A stretch of 64,000 bases of DNA from Leadbetterella byssophila DSM 17132 (GTDB taxonomy: Bacteria; Bacteroidota; Bacteroidia; Cytophagales; Spirosomataceae): contig NC_014655.1 in assembly GCF_000166395.1 (NCBI RefSeq), forward strand, positions 2,232,001-2,296,000, in the 5' to 3' direction. Of this stretch, positions 9,256 to 17,896 are shown piece after piece. The notes beneath the pieces are model-generated. The model saw only the letters and a list, made by a program, of their open reading frames with translations, was not told the origin of the DNA and made no database searches. Numbering within the stretch: position 1 is the stretch's first letter; each line of letters opens with the position of its first letter. A program made the position numbers and the translations under genes.

Positions 9256-9368
9256 TTGTTTCAATAGTGTTTAATAAGTGAATTTAAATATACTATAGGA
9301 ACTTGAAGTAGAAAATCTTTTGAGATTATACCACTTATTATGAAGATTAACAGTACTTTTTAGCAGAC

Positions 9369-10001
9369 CTAAAATGAAAAGTAAACCGCAAGAAAATGCA
9401 AAATAGCTGCGGCCAATACGAAGAGGTGCCAAATAAAGTGATTGTATTGCCAACGGCGAATCTGGTAGAACAAAACACCGAAGAGATACATAAGTCCCCC
9501 TCCAATAACCAGATAGAAAGAAACATCAGGGAGATTTGACCAAAATTGTTCACCCATAGCCAGCACCATCACCCCCAGTCCTATATATACAAAGGACGAT
9601 AACAAACGGAATCTACCCGTAAACCAAATCTTATTCACCAAGCCTGCAGCTATTACCACCCATTGTATACCTAATAGCCACTTTGCCCTAAGAGGTTCCG
9701 CATGTAAGAGTACTAATGGCAAATAGGTTCCCGCAATCAGAAGAAAGATGCTTATATGATCAAATACCCTTAATATGCCTTTGGCAACAGGATTTTGTGT
9801 AGCGTGATAAAGAGTAGAAAAGGTAAATACCATCAAAAGTCCAAACACATACAAACTAACAGCCTCAGGTAAATATTCGATACCGGAGGAATGTGCTTTT
9901 AAGAACAAAAGAGGAGAAAAAGCCAAAATGAGAATGATCCCTATTCCATGTGAAAGGGCATTGGCCATCTCTATGCGTAAAGCTCTTTCCAATTTATTCA
10001 A
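9369..10001 (-). CDS. hemolysin III (PAQR/TrhA-like) family membrane protein
   Basis: An integral membrane protein with about seven hydrophobic segments. It shows the family hallmarks: A-N-A-L-S-H-G-I-G at the N-terminus, S-T-L-Y-H-A in the second segment, D-H-I-S-I-F in the middle, and a C-terminal H-F-I-W-H-L-F. The conserved histidines and serine are those thought to bind metal in PAQR proteins. The start is uncertain: GTG at 10052 or ATG at 10043 would overlap argB by about 50 bp, TTG at 10001 overlaps its stop slightly, and ATG at 9968 would cut into the conserved N-terminus. I use 10001. It is probably translated together with argB. Its physiological role is not known from the sequence; haemolysis is only the family name. 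Confidence 0.8.
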   Translation of the reverse strand: MNKLERALRIEMANALSHGIGIILILAFSPLLFLKAHSSGIEYLPEAVSLYVFGLLMVFTFSTLYHATQNPVAKGILRVFDHISIFLLIAGTYLPLVLLHAEPLRAKWLLGIQWVVIAAGLVNKIWFTGRFRLLSSFVYIGLGVMVLAMGEQFWSNLPDVSFYLVIGGGLMYLFGVLFYQIRRWQYNHFIWHLFVLAAAILHFLAVYFSF

Positions 10002-10803
10002 TAGTAGTTCCTGCTTGACCCCGCACTGCTTGTAAGATATCATCCGCTTCACAGATGATCACCTTTCTAACACCGGATCTGACTGCCTCAAAAGCATTGT
10101 CTAATTTCGGTATCATTCCGGCATAAATCACTCCCTGCTCTCTATATTTAGCATAGGCTTCCGAATTCAATACAGGGATCACAGAATCATTGTTCTCTGC
10201 ATCCAAAAGTACACCCCGCTTTTCAAAACAATAGATCAAATTGACCTCTGCCTCCCCTGCCAGAGACTTAGCTACAGCACTGGCCTGCGTATCTGCATTG
10301 GTATTTAGAATTTCACCTTCCTTACTATACGTCAAAGGCGCAAATACCGGATTTACACCGTCCAACAATAATTTCTGAATCCAAGAAGACCTCACCTCCA
10401 CTATATCTCCTACATATCCATAATCTATGGTTTTCACCGGTCGTTTAATAGAAAGTATAGCTCCTCCATCTGCACCGGTTAAGCCTACAGCGTTACAACC
10501 TAAGGATTGTAACCTAGCCACTATATTCTTGTTGACCAATCCTCCGTATACCATGGTGACTACATCGCGCATCGGAGCATCCGTAATCCTTCTCCCCTCA
10601 ACCATCTTAGTCTCTATCCCTAGATCCGCCGCCATTCTAGTAGCAATCTTTCCCCCCCCATGAACCAGCACCTTTGGACCTTCTAATGCAGCAAATGACT
10701 TCAAAAATCCCTGAAGCTTCTCCTCCACATCTATTACATTACCACCTATCTTGATTACATTTATCTGCATACCTCTGCTATCTGTCAGCGTAAAATTAGC
10801 CAT
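9994..10803 (-). CDS. argB: acetylglutamate kinase
   Basis: Amino-acid kinase family enzyme of 269 residues. It has V-I-K-I-G-G-N-V-I-D near the N-terminus for ATP binding, V-H-G-G-G-K for substrate binding, and N-A-D-T-Q-A-S-A-V-A in the nucleotide site. It phosphorylates N-acetylglutamate (N-succinylglutamate in some Bacteroidota) in arginine synthesis. The start at 10803 is an ATG; a second ATG at 10767 sits just before the first beta strand and is a reasonable alternative. No other arginine gene is nearby; the downstream partner is the hemolysin-III-like gene, which overlaps it. Confidence 0.93.
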   Translation of the reverse strand: MANFTLTDSRGMQINVIKIGGNVIDVEEKLQGFLKSFAALEGPKVLVHGGGKIATRMAADLGIETKMVEGRRITDAPMRDVVTMVYGGLVNKNIVARLQSLGCNAVGLTGADGGAILSIKRPVKTIDYGYVGDIVEVRSSWIQKLLLDGVNPVFAPLTYSKEGEILNTNADTQASAVAKSLAGEAEVNLIYCFEKRGVLLDAENNDSVIPVLNSEAYAKYREQGVIYAGMIPKLDNAFEAVRSGVRKVIICEADDILQAVRGQAGTTIE

Positions 10804-10829
10804 TCCCCTGAATTCCAGAAAAAAAAACT

Positions 10830-10859
10830 TTGTCCTTCATAATACTTCTTCTATTTTTG
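10830..10859 (+). promoter_or_regulatory. consensus Bacteroidota promoter for the TonB receptor operon
   Basis: TTG at 10830-10832, a spacer of exactly 19 bp, then TATTTTTG at 10852-10859. This matches TTG-N19-TAnnTTTG. It places the RNA start just upstream of the ATG at 10884 and rules out the longer reading of the receptor gene that starts at 10830. Confidence 0.75.
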
Positions 10860-10883
10860 CAACATAGTTGCATGTTTGAAGGG

Positions 10884-13232
10884 ATGACGAAATGGATTAT
10901 AGGAGGATTTTTCCTTCTTACTAGTATTCAAAGTTTGGCTCAGCACCTTTCCCTAAGAGGAAAAGTAGAACACCGTGGTGCCGGAGTATCCCAGTGCTTG
11001 GTGGTTCTAAATGATTCCTTACAGGGATTGACGGATAGACAAGGAAATTTCCGCTTCAAAAACCTAAAGAAAGGTCGTTATAAGTTATTAGTTACACATG
11101 TGGACTATAAACCCTTGGTCACTGAAGTTTACCTAGTATCAGATACCCTTCTAACTCCTGTCATTTTAGAGGAGAGCAAATATGAACTTAATGAAGTGGT
11201 GGTGAAAGATAAAAGAGGAGAACAAACTAAGCGCCAATACACTTTTAACTCCGATTGGGTCAACCAAGAGTTCATACGTCAGAACCTTAGTGGCAGCCTG
11301 ATGCAAACCTTAGAAAAACTCCCTGGCGTAAATGCCATGTATATAGGCTCCGGCCAATCCAAACCACAGATCCGGGGACTAGGCTTTAATCAAGTAGCCG
11401 TAGTAGATGGAGGACTAAAGCATGAAGGCCAACAATGGGGTGCTGACCACGGACTTGAGATAGATCAATTTGCAGTGGGCTCCGTAGAAGTGGTGAAAGG
11501 CCCAGCCTCCTTCCTCTATGGTTCCGATGCCATAGGTGGAGTCATACGAGTGAATCCCACTCCTCCCCCAGCATTGCATCAATTAAATCTGACCTACACA
11601 GGCGCCTTGATGACAAACTCTATGGGCATTACGAATGCTCTGGTCTTCAATATGAGGAAACACAAATGGTATACAGATGCCCGTGTCACTTTCAGAGATT
11701 ACGGAGATTATAAGGTACCTACAGAACGTATTTTCGTTTATGACTACGAAGTCCTTTTACCCAAGGGTTACGTGCGCAATTCCGCAGGACAGGACAGAAA
11801 CCTGCACCTCACTGTAGGGAGAGTGACAGAAAAATGGCACCACAGATTAGCTGTTTCTAATGTCTTCAATACCTCGGGTTTCTTTGCCAATGCCCATGGC
11901 CTGGAGCCGCGAAGGGTAAACAGTGAGCTGCACGACCAGTCTCACCGAGATATCCTCTTGCCCAGCCAAAAAGTGAATCATTTCAAAGCCTTATTTCATA
12001 CGGAAAGAGACGGAGAGAAAAGGCAATGGGAGATGGATTTGGGTTATCAGATCAACCACCGACAGGAACATAGTGCCTATGTGAATCATGGATACATGCC
12101 TGTAACAGCGCCAGAAGAAGGAGACTTAGAAAGGAAATACTTCAAACAAGTGCTTTCAGGGCAAATCAAGGACAAGTTTTCTGTGCAAAACCACGAACTT
12201 CAATGGGGAGCACAATACGAATTCCAACACAATAGAATAGGTGGCTGGGGCTTTTTGATCCCTGCTTTTGAGCAGCACTTAGCCGGAATTTTCTTGCACG
12301 ACAAATGGCAGATCAATAAAGAAGAAAGTCTACAATTTGCCCTCAGATTTGATCATGCACGTATACATATTCACCCTTATCAAGACTGGTTCCCGTCCTT
12401 AGGCGATGAAAAGGTAGTTCGTGTAGAGGAAACCAAGAGAAACTTCTCCAGTTTTAATGCATCTTTGGGCTGGAGAAAGGAAGGGGATTACTGGAGTCTG
12501 TCTTCTCATTTGGGAAGCAGCTTTAGAGTACCTTTAGCAAAGGAATTAGCAGCAAATGGGGTTAATTATCACTATTTCCGATATGAAAAAGGGAATCCGG
12601 ATTTAGACCCGGAAAAAAGTTACCAATGGGATGCTGGTATTAGGGGCAAAGGGAAGCTTATAGACTGGGAAATCACGCCCTATTTCAATTACTTCCCTAA
12701 TTACATTTACCTTAATCCTACTGCAGATCACGACTACCTATACGGTGCCGGAAATCAGATCTTTCAGTACGAACAAAGCAAGGTGATGCGCTATGGTACA
12801 GAATTAGTGATCAAAGCAGCCCTAACAAAACAAGTGGATCTGTCATTTAATGGGGACTACCTGTACAGTGAGCAACTTTCCGGAAGTAAAAAAGGTTTCA
12901 CTCTGCCGTTTGCTCCTCCTCCTTCAGGAAGAATGGAGCTAACGTATAAGCCTTGGACAAGCACCTATTTCCGGACGGATGTCAAGCATGTTTTAGCCCA
13001 AAATCGAATTGTTCCACCGGAAAAGAAAACCCCTGAATACACTCTTTGGGGAATGGCAGCCGGCACGAACCTGAAGTGGGGGAAACAGCCCCTGGAATTC
13101 AGTGTTCAATGGACCAATATTTTAAATACCAGGTATCTAAACCATACCAGTTTCTATAGATTGATTGATCTTCCTGAAATGGGATCGAATATAAATATCT
13201 TAATTAGAGTACCGCTTAGTCTTGCTATTTAA
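10884..13232 (+). CDS. TonB-dependent receptor, probably for a metal
   Basis: An outer membrane receptor of 782 residues from the ATG at 10884. It has a signal peptide ending S-L-A-Q, a carboxypeptidase-regulatory-like domain (about 25-105), a plug domain (about 120-225, with the P-Q-I-R-G-L-G run) and a 22-strand-type barrel ending in an aromatic/aliphatic C-terminus. The barrel has histidine-rich loops around residues 340-410 (for example A-N-A-H-G, H-D-Q-S-H-R-D, N-H-R-Q-E-H), which recall zinc-type receptors such as ZnuD. The following genes encode a CxxC protein and two DUF4625 lipoproteins, one His/acid-rich. Transport of a metal ion or complex is therefore likely, but the substrate is inferred. 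Confidence 0.9.
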   Translation: MTKWIIGGFFLLTSIQSLAQHLSLRGKVEHRGAGVSQCLVVLNDSLQGLTDRQGNFRFKNLKKGRYKLLVTHVDYKPLVTEVYLVSDTLLTPVILEESKYELNEVVVKDKRGEQTKRQYTFNSDWVNQEFIRQNLSGSLMQTLEKLPGVNAMYIGSGQSKPQIRGLGFNQVAVVDGGLKHEGQQWGADHGLEIDQFAVGSVEVVKGPASFLYGSDAIGGVIRVNPTPPPALHQLNLTYTGALMTNSMGITNALVFNMRKHKWYTDARVTFRDYGDYKVPTERIFVYDYEVLLPKGYVRNSAGQDRNLHLTVGRVTEKWHHRLAVSNVFNTSGFFANAHGLEPRRVNSELHDQSHRDILLPSQKVNHFKALFHTERDGEKRQWEMDLGYQINHRQEHSAYVNHGYMPVTAPEEGDLERKYFKQVLSGQIKDKFSVQNHELQWGAQYEFQHNRIGGWGFLIPAFEQHLAGIFLHDKWQINKEESLQFALRFDHARIHIHPYQDWFPSLGDEKVVRVEETKRNFSSFNASLGWRKEGDYWSLSSHLGSSFRVPLAKELAANGVNYHYFRYEKGNPDLDPEKSYQWDAGIRGKGKLIDWEITPYFNYFPNYIYLNPTADHDYLYGAGNQIFQYEQSKVMRYGTELVIKAALTKQVDLSFNGDYLYSEQLSGSKKGFTLPFAPPPSGRMELTYKPWTSTYFRTDVKHVLAQNRIVPPEKKTPEYTLWGMAAGTNLKWGKQPLEFSVQWTNILNTRYLNHTSFYRLIDLPEMGSNINILIRVPLSLAI

Positions 13233-13503
13233 GAAGACATATCTACTCAGGCTGTTTGCAAGTTTTGCCGCAGTGGCACTGATAGGGATATCAGTGCACG
13301 GGATATTTTTGCATACAGACAAGTCAGATGTTCACGCATGTTCTCTCTGTGAACTACCGGCATATGAGCAGGTATTGCCAGAACTTCCAAAATGGAGGGC
13401 TAAGTTGGTTCCTCCAACACAAATTTCCCCGGAACCACAAATCACAATCCTCTACCGCACGGTAGATCACAGTAAGCTCAGAGGTCCTCCGTCCATGGTG
13501 TAG
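13222..13503 (+). CDS. small membrane-anchored protein with H-A-C-S-L-C motif, unknown function
   Basis: A 93-residue ORF starting with TTG at 13222 and overlapping the receptor gene by 11 bp, so probably translationally coupled. Residues 8-30 form one hydrophobic segment; a His-x-Cys-x2-Cys cluster follows near residue 40, then a proline-rich tail. The layout resembles the small HxCxxC proteins often found beside metal-related TonB receptors, but I cannot assign a family. The Cys/His cluster would face the periplasm if the hydrophobic segment is a signal anchor. A role in metal handling is inferred from context. Confidence 0.6.
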   Translation: MLFKKTYLLRLFASFAAVALIGISVHGIFLHTDKSDVHACSLCELPAYEQVLPELPKWRAKLVPPTQISPEPQITILYRTVDHSKLRGPPSMV

Positions 13504-13541
13504 TACCCCGATTTAATTTTTAATTCTACATTTTTTGGACA

Positions 13542-13994
13542 ATGAAAAAATACCCATTCTTACTGGTGGGAGTCCTATGCGCATGCAGTTCGGACGAATC
13601 CACCCTGGACAATACCGCCCCTACCATAGTAGTAGAGGGAACTTTCCCGCAGCCTTGTGAAGTACTTGAGCGAGGCAATACACATAGCTTTGTACTGAAA
13701 TTTTCAGACAACCATGAATTGGGATCTTTCACTGTAGATATACATCATAACTTTGACCAACATTCGCACGGAACCAGTGCGGAAGAATGTGAGGAAGATG
13801 AACCTAAACAGGCCATTAAACCCTTCCTCTTGGTACACTCAGATAAAATACCGGCGGGGAATAAATCCTATACGGTAACAGTACCTGTGAACATACCAAA
13901 TGATGTAGATCCAGGAGATTACCACCTGAAAGTGGATGTAACGGATAAGACAGGGTGGCAAAGCCAGAGGAGAATGAGTATAAAACTCAAGTAA
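13542..13994 (+). CDS. DUF4625 lipoprotein with His/Glu-rich insert
   Basis: A 150-residue lipoprotein: the signal peptide ends in a lipobox with Cys at 14-16 (L-C-A-C-S-S). The rest is one beta-sandwich-like DUF4625 domain with the typical D-P-G-D-Y-H-L-K-V-D-V-T-D-K end. A segment near residues 67-90 has the pattern D-I-H-H-N-F-D-Q-H-S-H-G followed by several Glu and a Cys, a plausible metal-binding loop. It sits 38 bp after the small CxxC gene in the receptor operon. Probably a surface or periplasmic partner of the receptor; the biochemical role of DUF4625 is not established to my knowledge. Confidence 0.8.
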   Translation: MKKYPFLLVGVLCACSSDESTLDNTAPTIVVEGTFPQPCEVLERGNTHSFVLKFSDNHELGSFTVDIHHNFDQHSHGTSAEECEEDEPKQAIKPFLLVHSDKIPAGNKSYTVTVPVNIPNDVDPGDYHLKVDVTDKTGWQSQRRMSIKLK

Positions 13995-14033
13995 TATCCT
14001 TGGCCAATACATGGCCATAATCCCCATTTGACA

Positions 14034-14432
14034 ATGAAAAAATACATCATATTTCTATTTACTCTAGTTGTTTTCGCTGCATGTAAAGATAATGATCCTG
14101 TAATTCCAGGCCCTCAAATCCAGGATCTTGAGGTAGGATCTAAGAACAGTAAAACCGTGCAAAGAGGAAAAGACCTTCACCTGGAAGCACAGGTGGTGGC
14201 TGAAGCAGGCATAGAAATAGTCCGCATCTCCATTCATCCTAAATCAGGAGCTGAAGGCTGGACTTTGAGCAGAGAGGTTCCTGAACTTGTAGGAAAAAAG
14301 AACGGAGAGATCCATTTGCATCTAGATATTCCTGCAGATGTCACACCCGGATTATATCATGTGGATATAGAGGTAAAAGATAAAGCAGGCAAGGTAGCCG
14401 AAGCCGAATCTGACTTAACTATCACAGAATAA
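14034..14432 (+). CDS. second DUF4625 lipoprotein
   Basis: A 132-residue lipoprotein from the ATG at 14034 (a TTG two codons upstream is less likely). The lipobox is F-A-A-C at about residue 17. The domain ends with T-P-G-L-Y-H-V-D-I-E-V-K-D-K-A-G-K, parallel to the preceding gene, and both genes start with the same context around the ATG, so they probably arose by duplication. This copy lacks the His-rich insert, having only H-P-K and H-L-H-L. It closes the receptor operon; a 12-bp-stem hairpin follows the stop codon. Confidence 0.8.
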   Translation: MKKYIIFLFTLVVFAACKDNDPVIPGPQIQDLEVGSKNSKTVQRGKDLHLEAQVVAEAGIEIVRISIHPKSGAEGWTLSREVPELVGKKNGEIHLHLDIPADVTPGLYHVDIEVKDKAGKVAEAESDLTITE

Positions 14433-14435
14433 AGC

Positions 14436-14468
14436 TTATGGCCGGTACGAAAATCATACCGGCCATAA
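14436..14468 (+). terminator. hairpin after the DUF4625 genes
   Basis: A 12-bp perfect stem (14436-14447 with 14457-14468, 9-base loop) starts four bases after the stop codon. It is followed by A-rich, not U-rich, sequence, so terminator function is likely from position but not canonical. Confidence 0.55.
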
Positions 14469-14540
14469 AAATATCTTACCGTTAAATCAAAAGACTTCCC
14501 CTAAAAATCCTATATTTACCGCACTAAATCAATTAACTGA

Positions 14541-15179
14541 ATGAAAAGGCTTTACTTGAGTATTGGATTACTATTACTAACTAAAGCCCATGCGCAAGAC
14601 CCTCCACCTGCTGCTTTTTATGACGGAAGAGAGTACGTGATTAACTATTCTCTTGCTACAGGTACTCCATTTTATAAGGATGGAGAACATTCTGACGGAA
14701 ATGTCCTGGTTTACGATGACGTTACGTATACCAATGTACCTCTTTGGTATGACATTCGCCTGGATCAGTTGGTTACCCGTAGACCGGATCATCAAACGCA
14801 GGTCATAGTGGTAAGAGAACGTGTGGGTCACTTCTTCATAGGAAATGAGAAGTGGGTGTATGTTTCTGAAAAGTACGGAGATGCCGGCTTTTACAAGGTA
14901 TTGTTTGAATCGCCTAATTACAAAGGCTATGCGCGTTACCACAAAGTAATGCGAGACCCGAAAACGGTAAATGAAAGGCGATATTTTGAAGAGAGCGTGG
15001 AGTATTTTGTACAAACTCCGGAGAGTTCAAGCTTAATTCCTATTCGGAAAACTAACCAACTCTATACCTTGGGAGATAAAAAAGAATTGAAAAGTTTATT
15101 ACGAACCGCAGGAGCAGAAAGTAGTATACCCGCTAAGATCACAGCGGTGTTAAATCACTTACAATCTACTTCACTTTAA
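14541..15179 (+). CDS. secreted protein of unknown function
   Basis: A 212-residue protein with a cleavable signal peptide ending A-H-A-Q. I do not recognise the family. The mature part is rich in Tyr, Asp and Arg, with several short beta-strand-like stretches, and has no membrane segment or lipobox. It lies only 12 bp before the STN-type TonB receptor gene and after a separate terminator-like hairpin, so it is the first gene of that operon. It could be a periplasmic or surface accessory of the receptor. Confidence 0.75.
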   Translation: MKRLYLSIGLLLLTKAHAQDPPPAAFYDGREYVINYSLATGTPFYKDGEHSDGNVLVYDDVTYTNVPLWYDIRLDQLVTRRPDHQTQVIVVRERVGHFFIGNEKWVYVSEKYGDAGFYKVLFESPNYKGYARYHKVMRDPKTVNERRYFEESVEYFVQTPESSSLIPIRKTNQLYTLGDKKELKSLLRTAGAESSIPAKITAVLNHLQSTSL

Positions 15180-15191
15180 AAGACTGAATTT

Positions 15192-17894
15192 ATGAACCTT
15201 CGCCTTGTGGCGCTGGCACTTCTATTGACCTTCCCGGCCGTGGCCCAAAAGGTTAATTTAGAGCTGTCCGGTGCACCATTTAAAACTTTAATAAACCAAC
15301 TAGAGAACCAGACCTCCTATCGCTTTTACTATAAAGTAGCTGAAACAGACACCTTAACTGTTAACTATTCTGCACAAAATGTAGAATTTACCGAGGCTTT
15401 AAGAACCATCTTGTCACCTAAAGGATTTCGATTCGCCATCGATCCACGTAAGATGGTATATATCACCAAAAATGATTTCATACTGACTGACTTTAGCACT
15501 CCTGCTACAGCAGCAAACGTGCAAATCAAAGATTTCGTGGAGGAAACTCCCAGCGATATTTCCATAGAAAATATGGTCTTTGAGATTGGACGGAAAGAAC
15601 TTGGACAGGCCGGTCCCAAAACCCTAACCGGTCATGTCTTGACCAAGGCGAACGGTCAACCCATTCAAGGTGCCATGGTAGGCATTTTGGGGACTAGCAC
15701 TGCAGTAGAAACAGATGCATACGGAAAGTATAGCATCCAAACCACAGAAGACCGTTTTACCCTAGTCATCTCTAGCGTAGGCCTTAAGGACACCAGGCGA
15801 CAAATCCTGATGTACAGTAACGGATCTCTCGACGTAGAAATGACTGATAAGGTCTATTCACTACAAGAAGTAGTGGTAGCCGGAGAAAGAGGTAACCAGG
15901 TGAAAAGAATAGAAATGGGTCTGGAGAAGTTGAATATCAAAACTATCCGACAAACACCGGCCGTCTTCGGCGAAGCGGATGTGATAAGTGTTATACTTAC
16001 GCTTCCCGGTGTGCAAACCGTAGGTGAAGCTGCTAACGGATTTAACGTGCGTGGAGGAGCTACAGACCAAAACCTGGTCTTATTCAGTGACGCAACCATC
16101 TTTAACGCTTCTCACTTCTTCGGACTGTTCTCCGCCTTCAACCCGGATGCCGTACAAAATGTGGAACTCTATAAATCCAGTATTCCGGCTCGATTTGGTG
16201 GCAGATTATCTTCTGTACTGGATGTAGTGAGTAAAGAAGGAAACCGTAAGAAATTCTCAGGACAGGGCGGTATAGGCATATTAACCGGAAGACTTTCCTT
16301 TGATGGACCTATCAATGAGAAAACCCAATTTATGGTAGGAGGAAGAAGTACCTATTCCGACTGGCTACTAAAACTCATACCGGATGATGCCTATAGAAAT
16401 AGTAGTGCCAAATTCTATGATGTAAATGCCGGCCTTTCCCACTATGCAAACGAAAAAGATGCCTTCTATCTGAATGGATACTTAAGTGAGGATAAATTCT
16501 CCTTTGAGAACGGGATCACTTATGGATATAAAAACGCGAACGTTAACGGTAAATGGAAAAGAATCTATAACTCTAAGCTTAATTCTACCCTGACCCTAGG
16601 TCACGATAGGTATGGGTTTTCTATAGATGAGACTGCTGTGCCTACAAAAGCTTATCATATGGATTATGGCATACAGCAGACCTTTATAAAGGCAGAATTT
16701 ACCCAATTATACGGAAGCAGACATAAGTTCTCTTATGGTCTTCACGCCATTCGCTACGGCATTTCCCCGGGAACTATGAATCCTAATAACCCAGAATCCT
16801 TAGTAAAATATACCAAACTGGATCAGGAACAAGGATTGGAATCTGCCATTTTCTTTTCAGATGCCATCACCTTTAACGATAAACTGAGTTTAGAGGCCGG
16901 ACTTCGTTACAGTTTTTATAGTTATTTAGGTCCAAAGGCCGTACACTATTATACAGATGGCCTTCCAAAATCTGAAGAGACCCGCACGGAAACCATAGAG
17001 TATAATAAAGGAAAGTGGATTAAAACCTACCAAAGACCTGAGATTCGCTTAGGCTTAAGATATGCATTCTCTAATCAGTCTTCCGTGAAACTGGGTTATA
17101 ACTCCTTGCAGCAATACATTCATATGCTGTCTAATACCACGGCAGCTACTCCTACTGATGCCTGGAAGTTAAGTGATGCACATATCAAGCCACAATATGG
17201 AGATCAGATCTCTCTGGGATACTACCAAAATGTTCCGGAATGGAAACTGGAGACCTCTGTGGAAGCTTACTATAAACGTATCCATAACTATTTGGATTAT
17301 AAAAGTGGTGCCATCTTATTGATGAATGAAAACATTGAGACAGATGTATTAGGGACGGAAGCAAAGGCCTATGGTATAGAATTCTTAGTGAAGAAATCCA
17401 CGGGAAAACTTAACGGTTGGGTTTCCTACACCTTATCCAAAGTACAGCAGAGAAGTACGGGAGAAGAGAAAATCAACAATGGGAAGTATTACAATGCGAA
17501 CTTTGACAAGCCTCATAACTTCACCTTTGTGGGTAACTGGAGATTCTCTCATAGGTACAGTTTCTCTCTAAATACTACTTACAGCACAGGTAGACCTATC
17601 ACTCTGCCTATAGCTAAATACGAATTTGGAGGATCTGAAAGGGTCTACTACTCCGAAAGAAATAAGTATAGGGTTCCTGATTTCTTCCGTATGGACTTAT
17701 CCATGAATATTGAAGGTAACCATAAGATTAAGAAGTTGGCTCACAGCTTCTGGACCATTGGAGTGTATAACGTTACGGGAAGAAAGAATCCGTTCTCCGT
17801 GTATTATGTATCAGAGAATGGAAAGCTACAAGGTTATAAGCTATCCATCTTTGGACACCAGATTCCTTTCATCACCTATAACTTCAGGTTCTAG
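15192..17894 (+). CDS. TonB-dependent receptor with N-terminal STN domain
   Basis: A 900-residue receptor. After a signal peptide (about 1-18) comes an STN (secretin/TonB short N-terminal) domain at about 19-100, a carboxypeptidase-regulatory-like domain at about 143-215 (L-T-G-H-V-L...G-K-Y-S-I), and the plug at about 230-350 (F-N-V-R-G-G-A-T-D-Q-N). The barrel ends T-Y-N-F-R-F. STN domains often signal to FecR-type anti-sigma factors, but no sigma/anti-sigma pair is in this window, so signalling is unproven. The two DUF4249 lipoproteins and the MG2-plug protein that follow form a recurring Bacteroidota neighbourhood. Substrate unknown. Confidence 0.93.
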   Translation: MNLRLVALALLLTFPAVAQKVNLELSGAPFKTLINQLENQTSYRFYYKVAETDTLTVNYSAQNVEFTEALRTILSPKGFRFAIDPRKMVYITKNDFILTDFSTPATAANVQIKDFVEETPSDISIENMVFEIGRKELGQAGPKTLTGHVLTKANGQPIQGAMVGILGTSTAVETDAYGKYSIQTTEDRFTLVISSVGLKDTRRQILMYSNGSLDVEMTDKVYSLQEVVVAGERGNQVKRIEMGLEKLNIKTIRQTPAVFGEADVISVILTLPGVQTVGEAANGFNVRGGATDQNLVLFSDATIFNASHFFGLFSAFNPDAVQNVELYKSSIPARFGGRLSSVLDVVSKEGNRKKFSGQGGIGILTGRLSFDGPINEKTQFMVGGRSTYSDWLLKLIPDDAYRNSSAKFYDVNAGLSHYANEKDAFYLNGYLSEDKFSFENGITYGYKNANVNGKWKRIYNSKLNSTLTLGHDRYGFSIDETAVPTKAYHMDYGIQQTFIKAEFTQLYGSRHKFSYGLHAIRYGISPGTMNPNNPESLVKYTKLDQEQGLESAIFFSDAITFNDKLSLEAGLRYSFYSYLGPKAVHYYTDGLPKSEETRTETIEYNKGKWIKTYQRPEIRLGLRYAFSNQSSVKLGYNSLQQYIHMLSNTTAATPTDAWKLSDAHIKPQYGDQISLGYYQNVPEWKLETSVEAYYKRIHNYLDYKSGAILLMNENIETDVLGTEAKAYGIEFLVKKSTGKLNGWVSYTLSKVQQRSTGEEKINNGKYYNANFDKPHNFTFVGNWRFSHRYSFSLNTTYSTGRPITLPIAKYEFGGSERVYYSERNKYRVPDFFRMDLSMNIEGNHKIKKLAHSFWTIGVYNVTGRKNPFSVYYVSENGKLQGYKLSIFGHQIPFITYNFRF

Positions 17895-17896
17895 TT

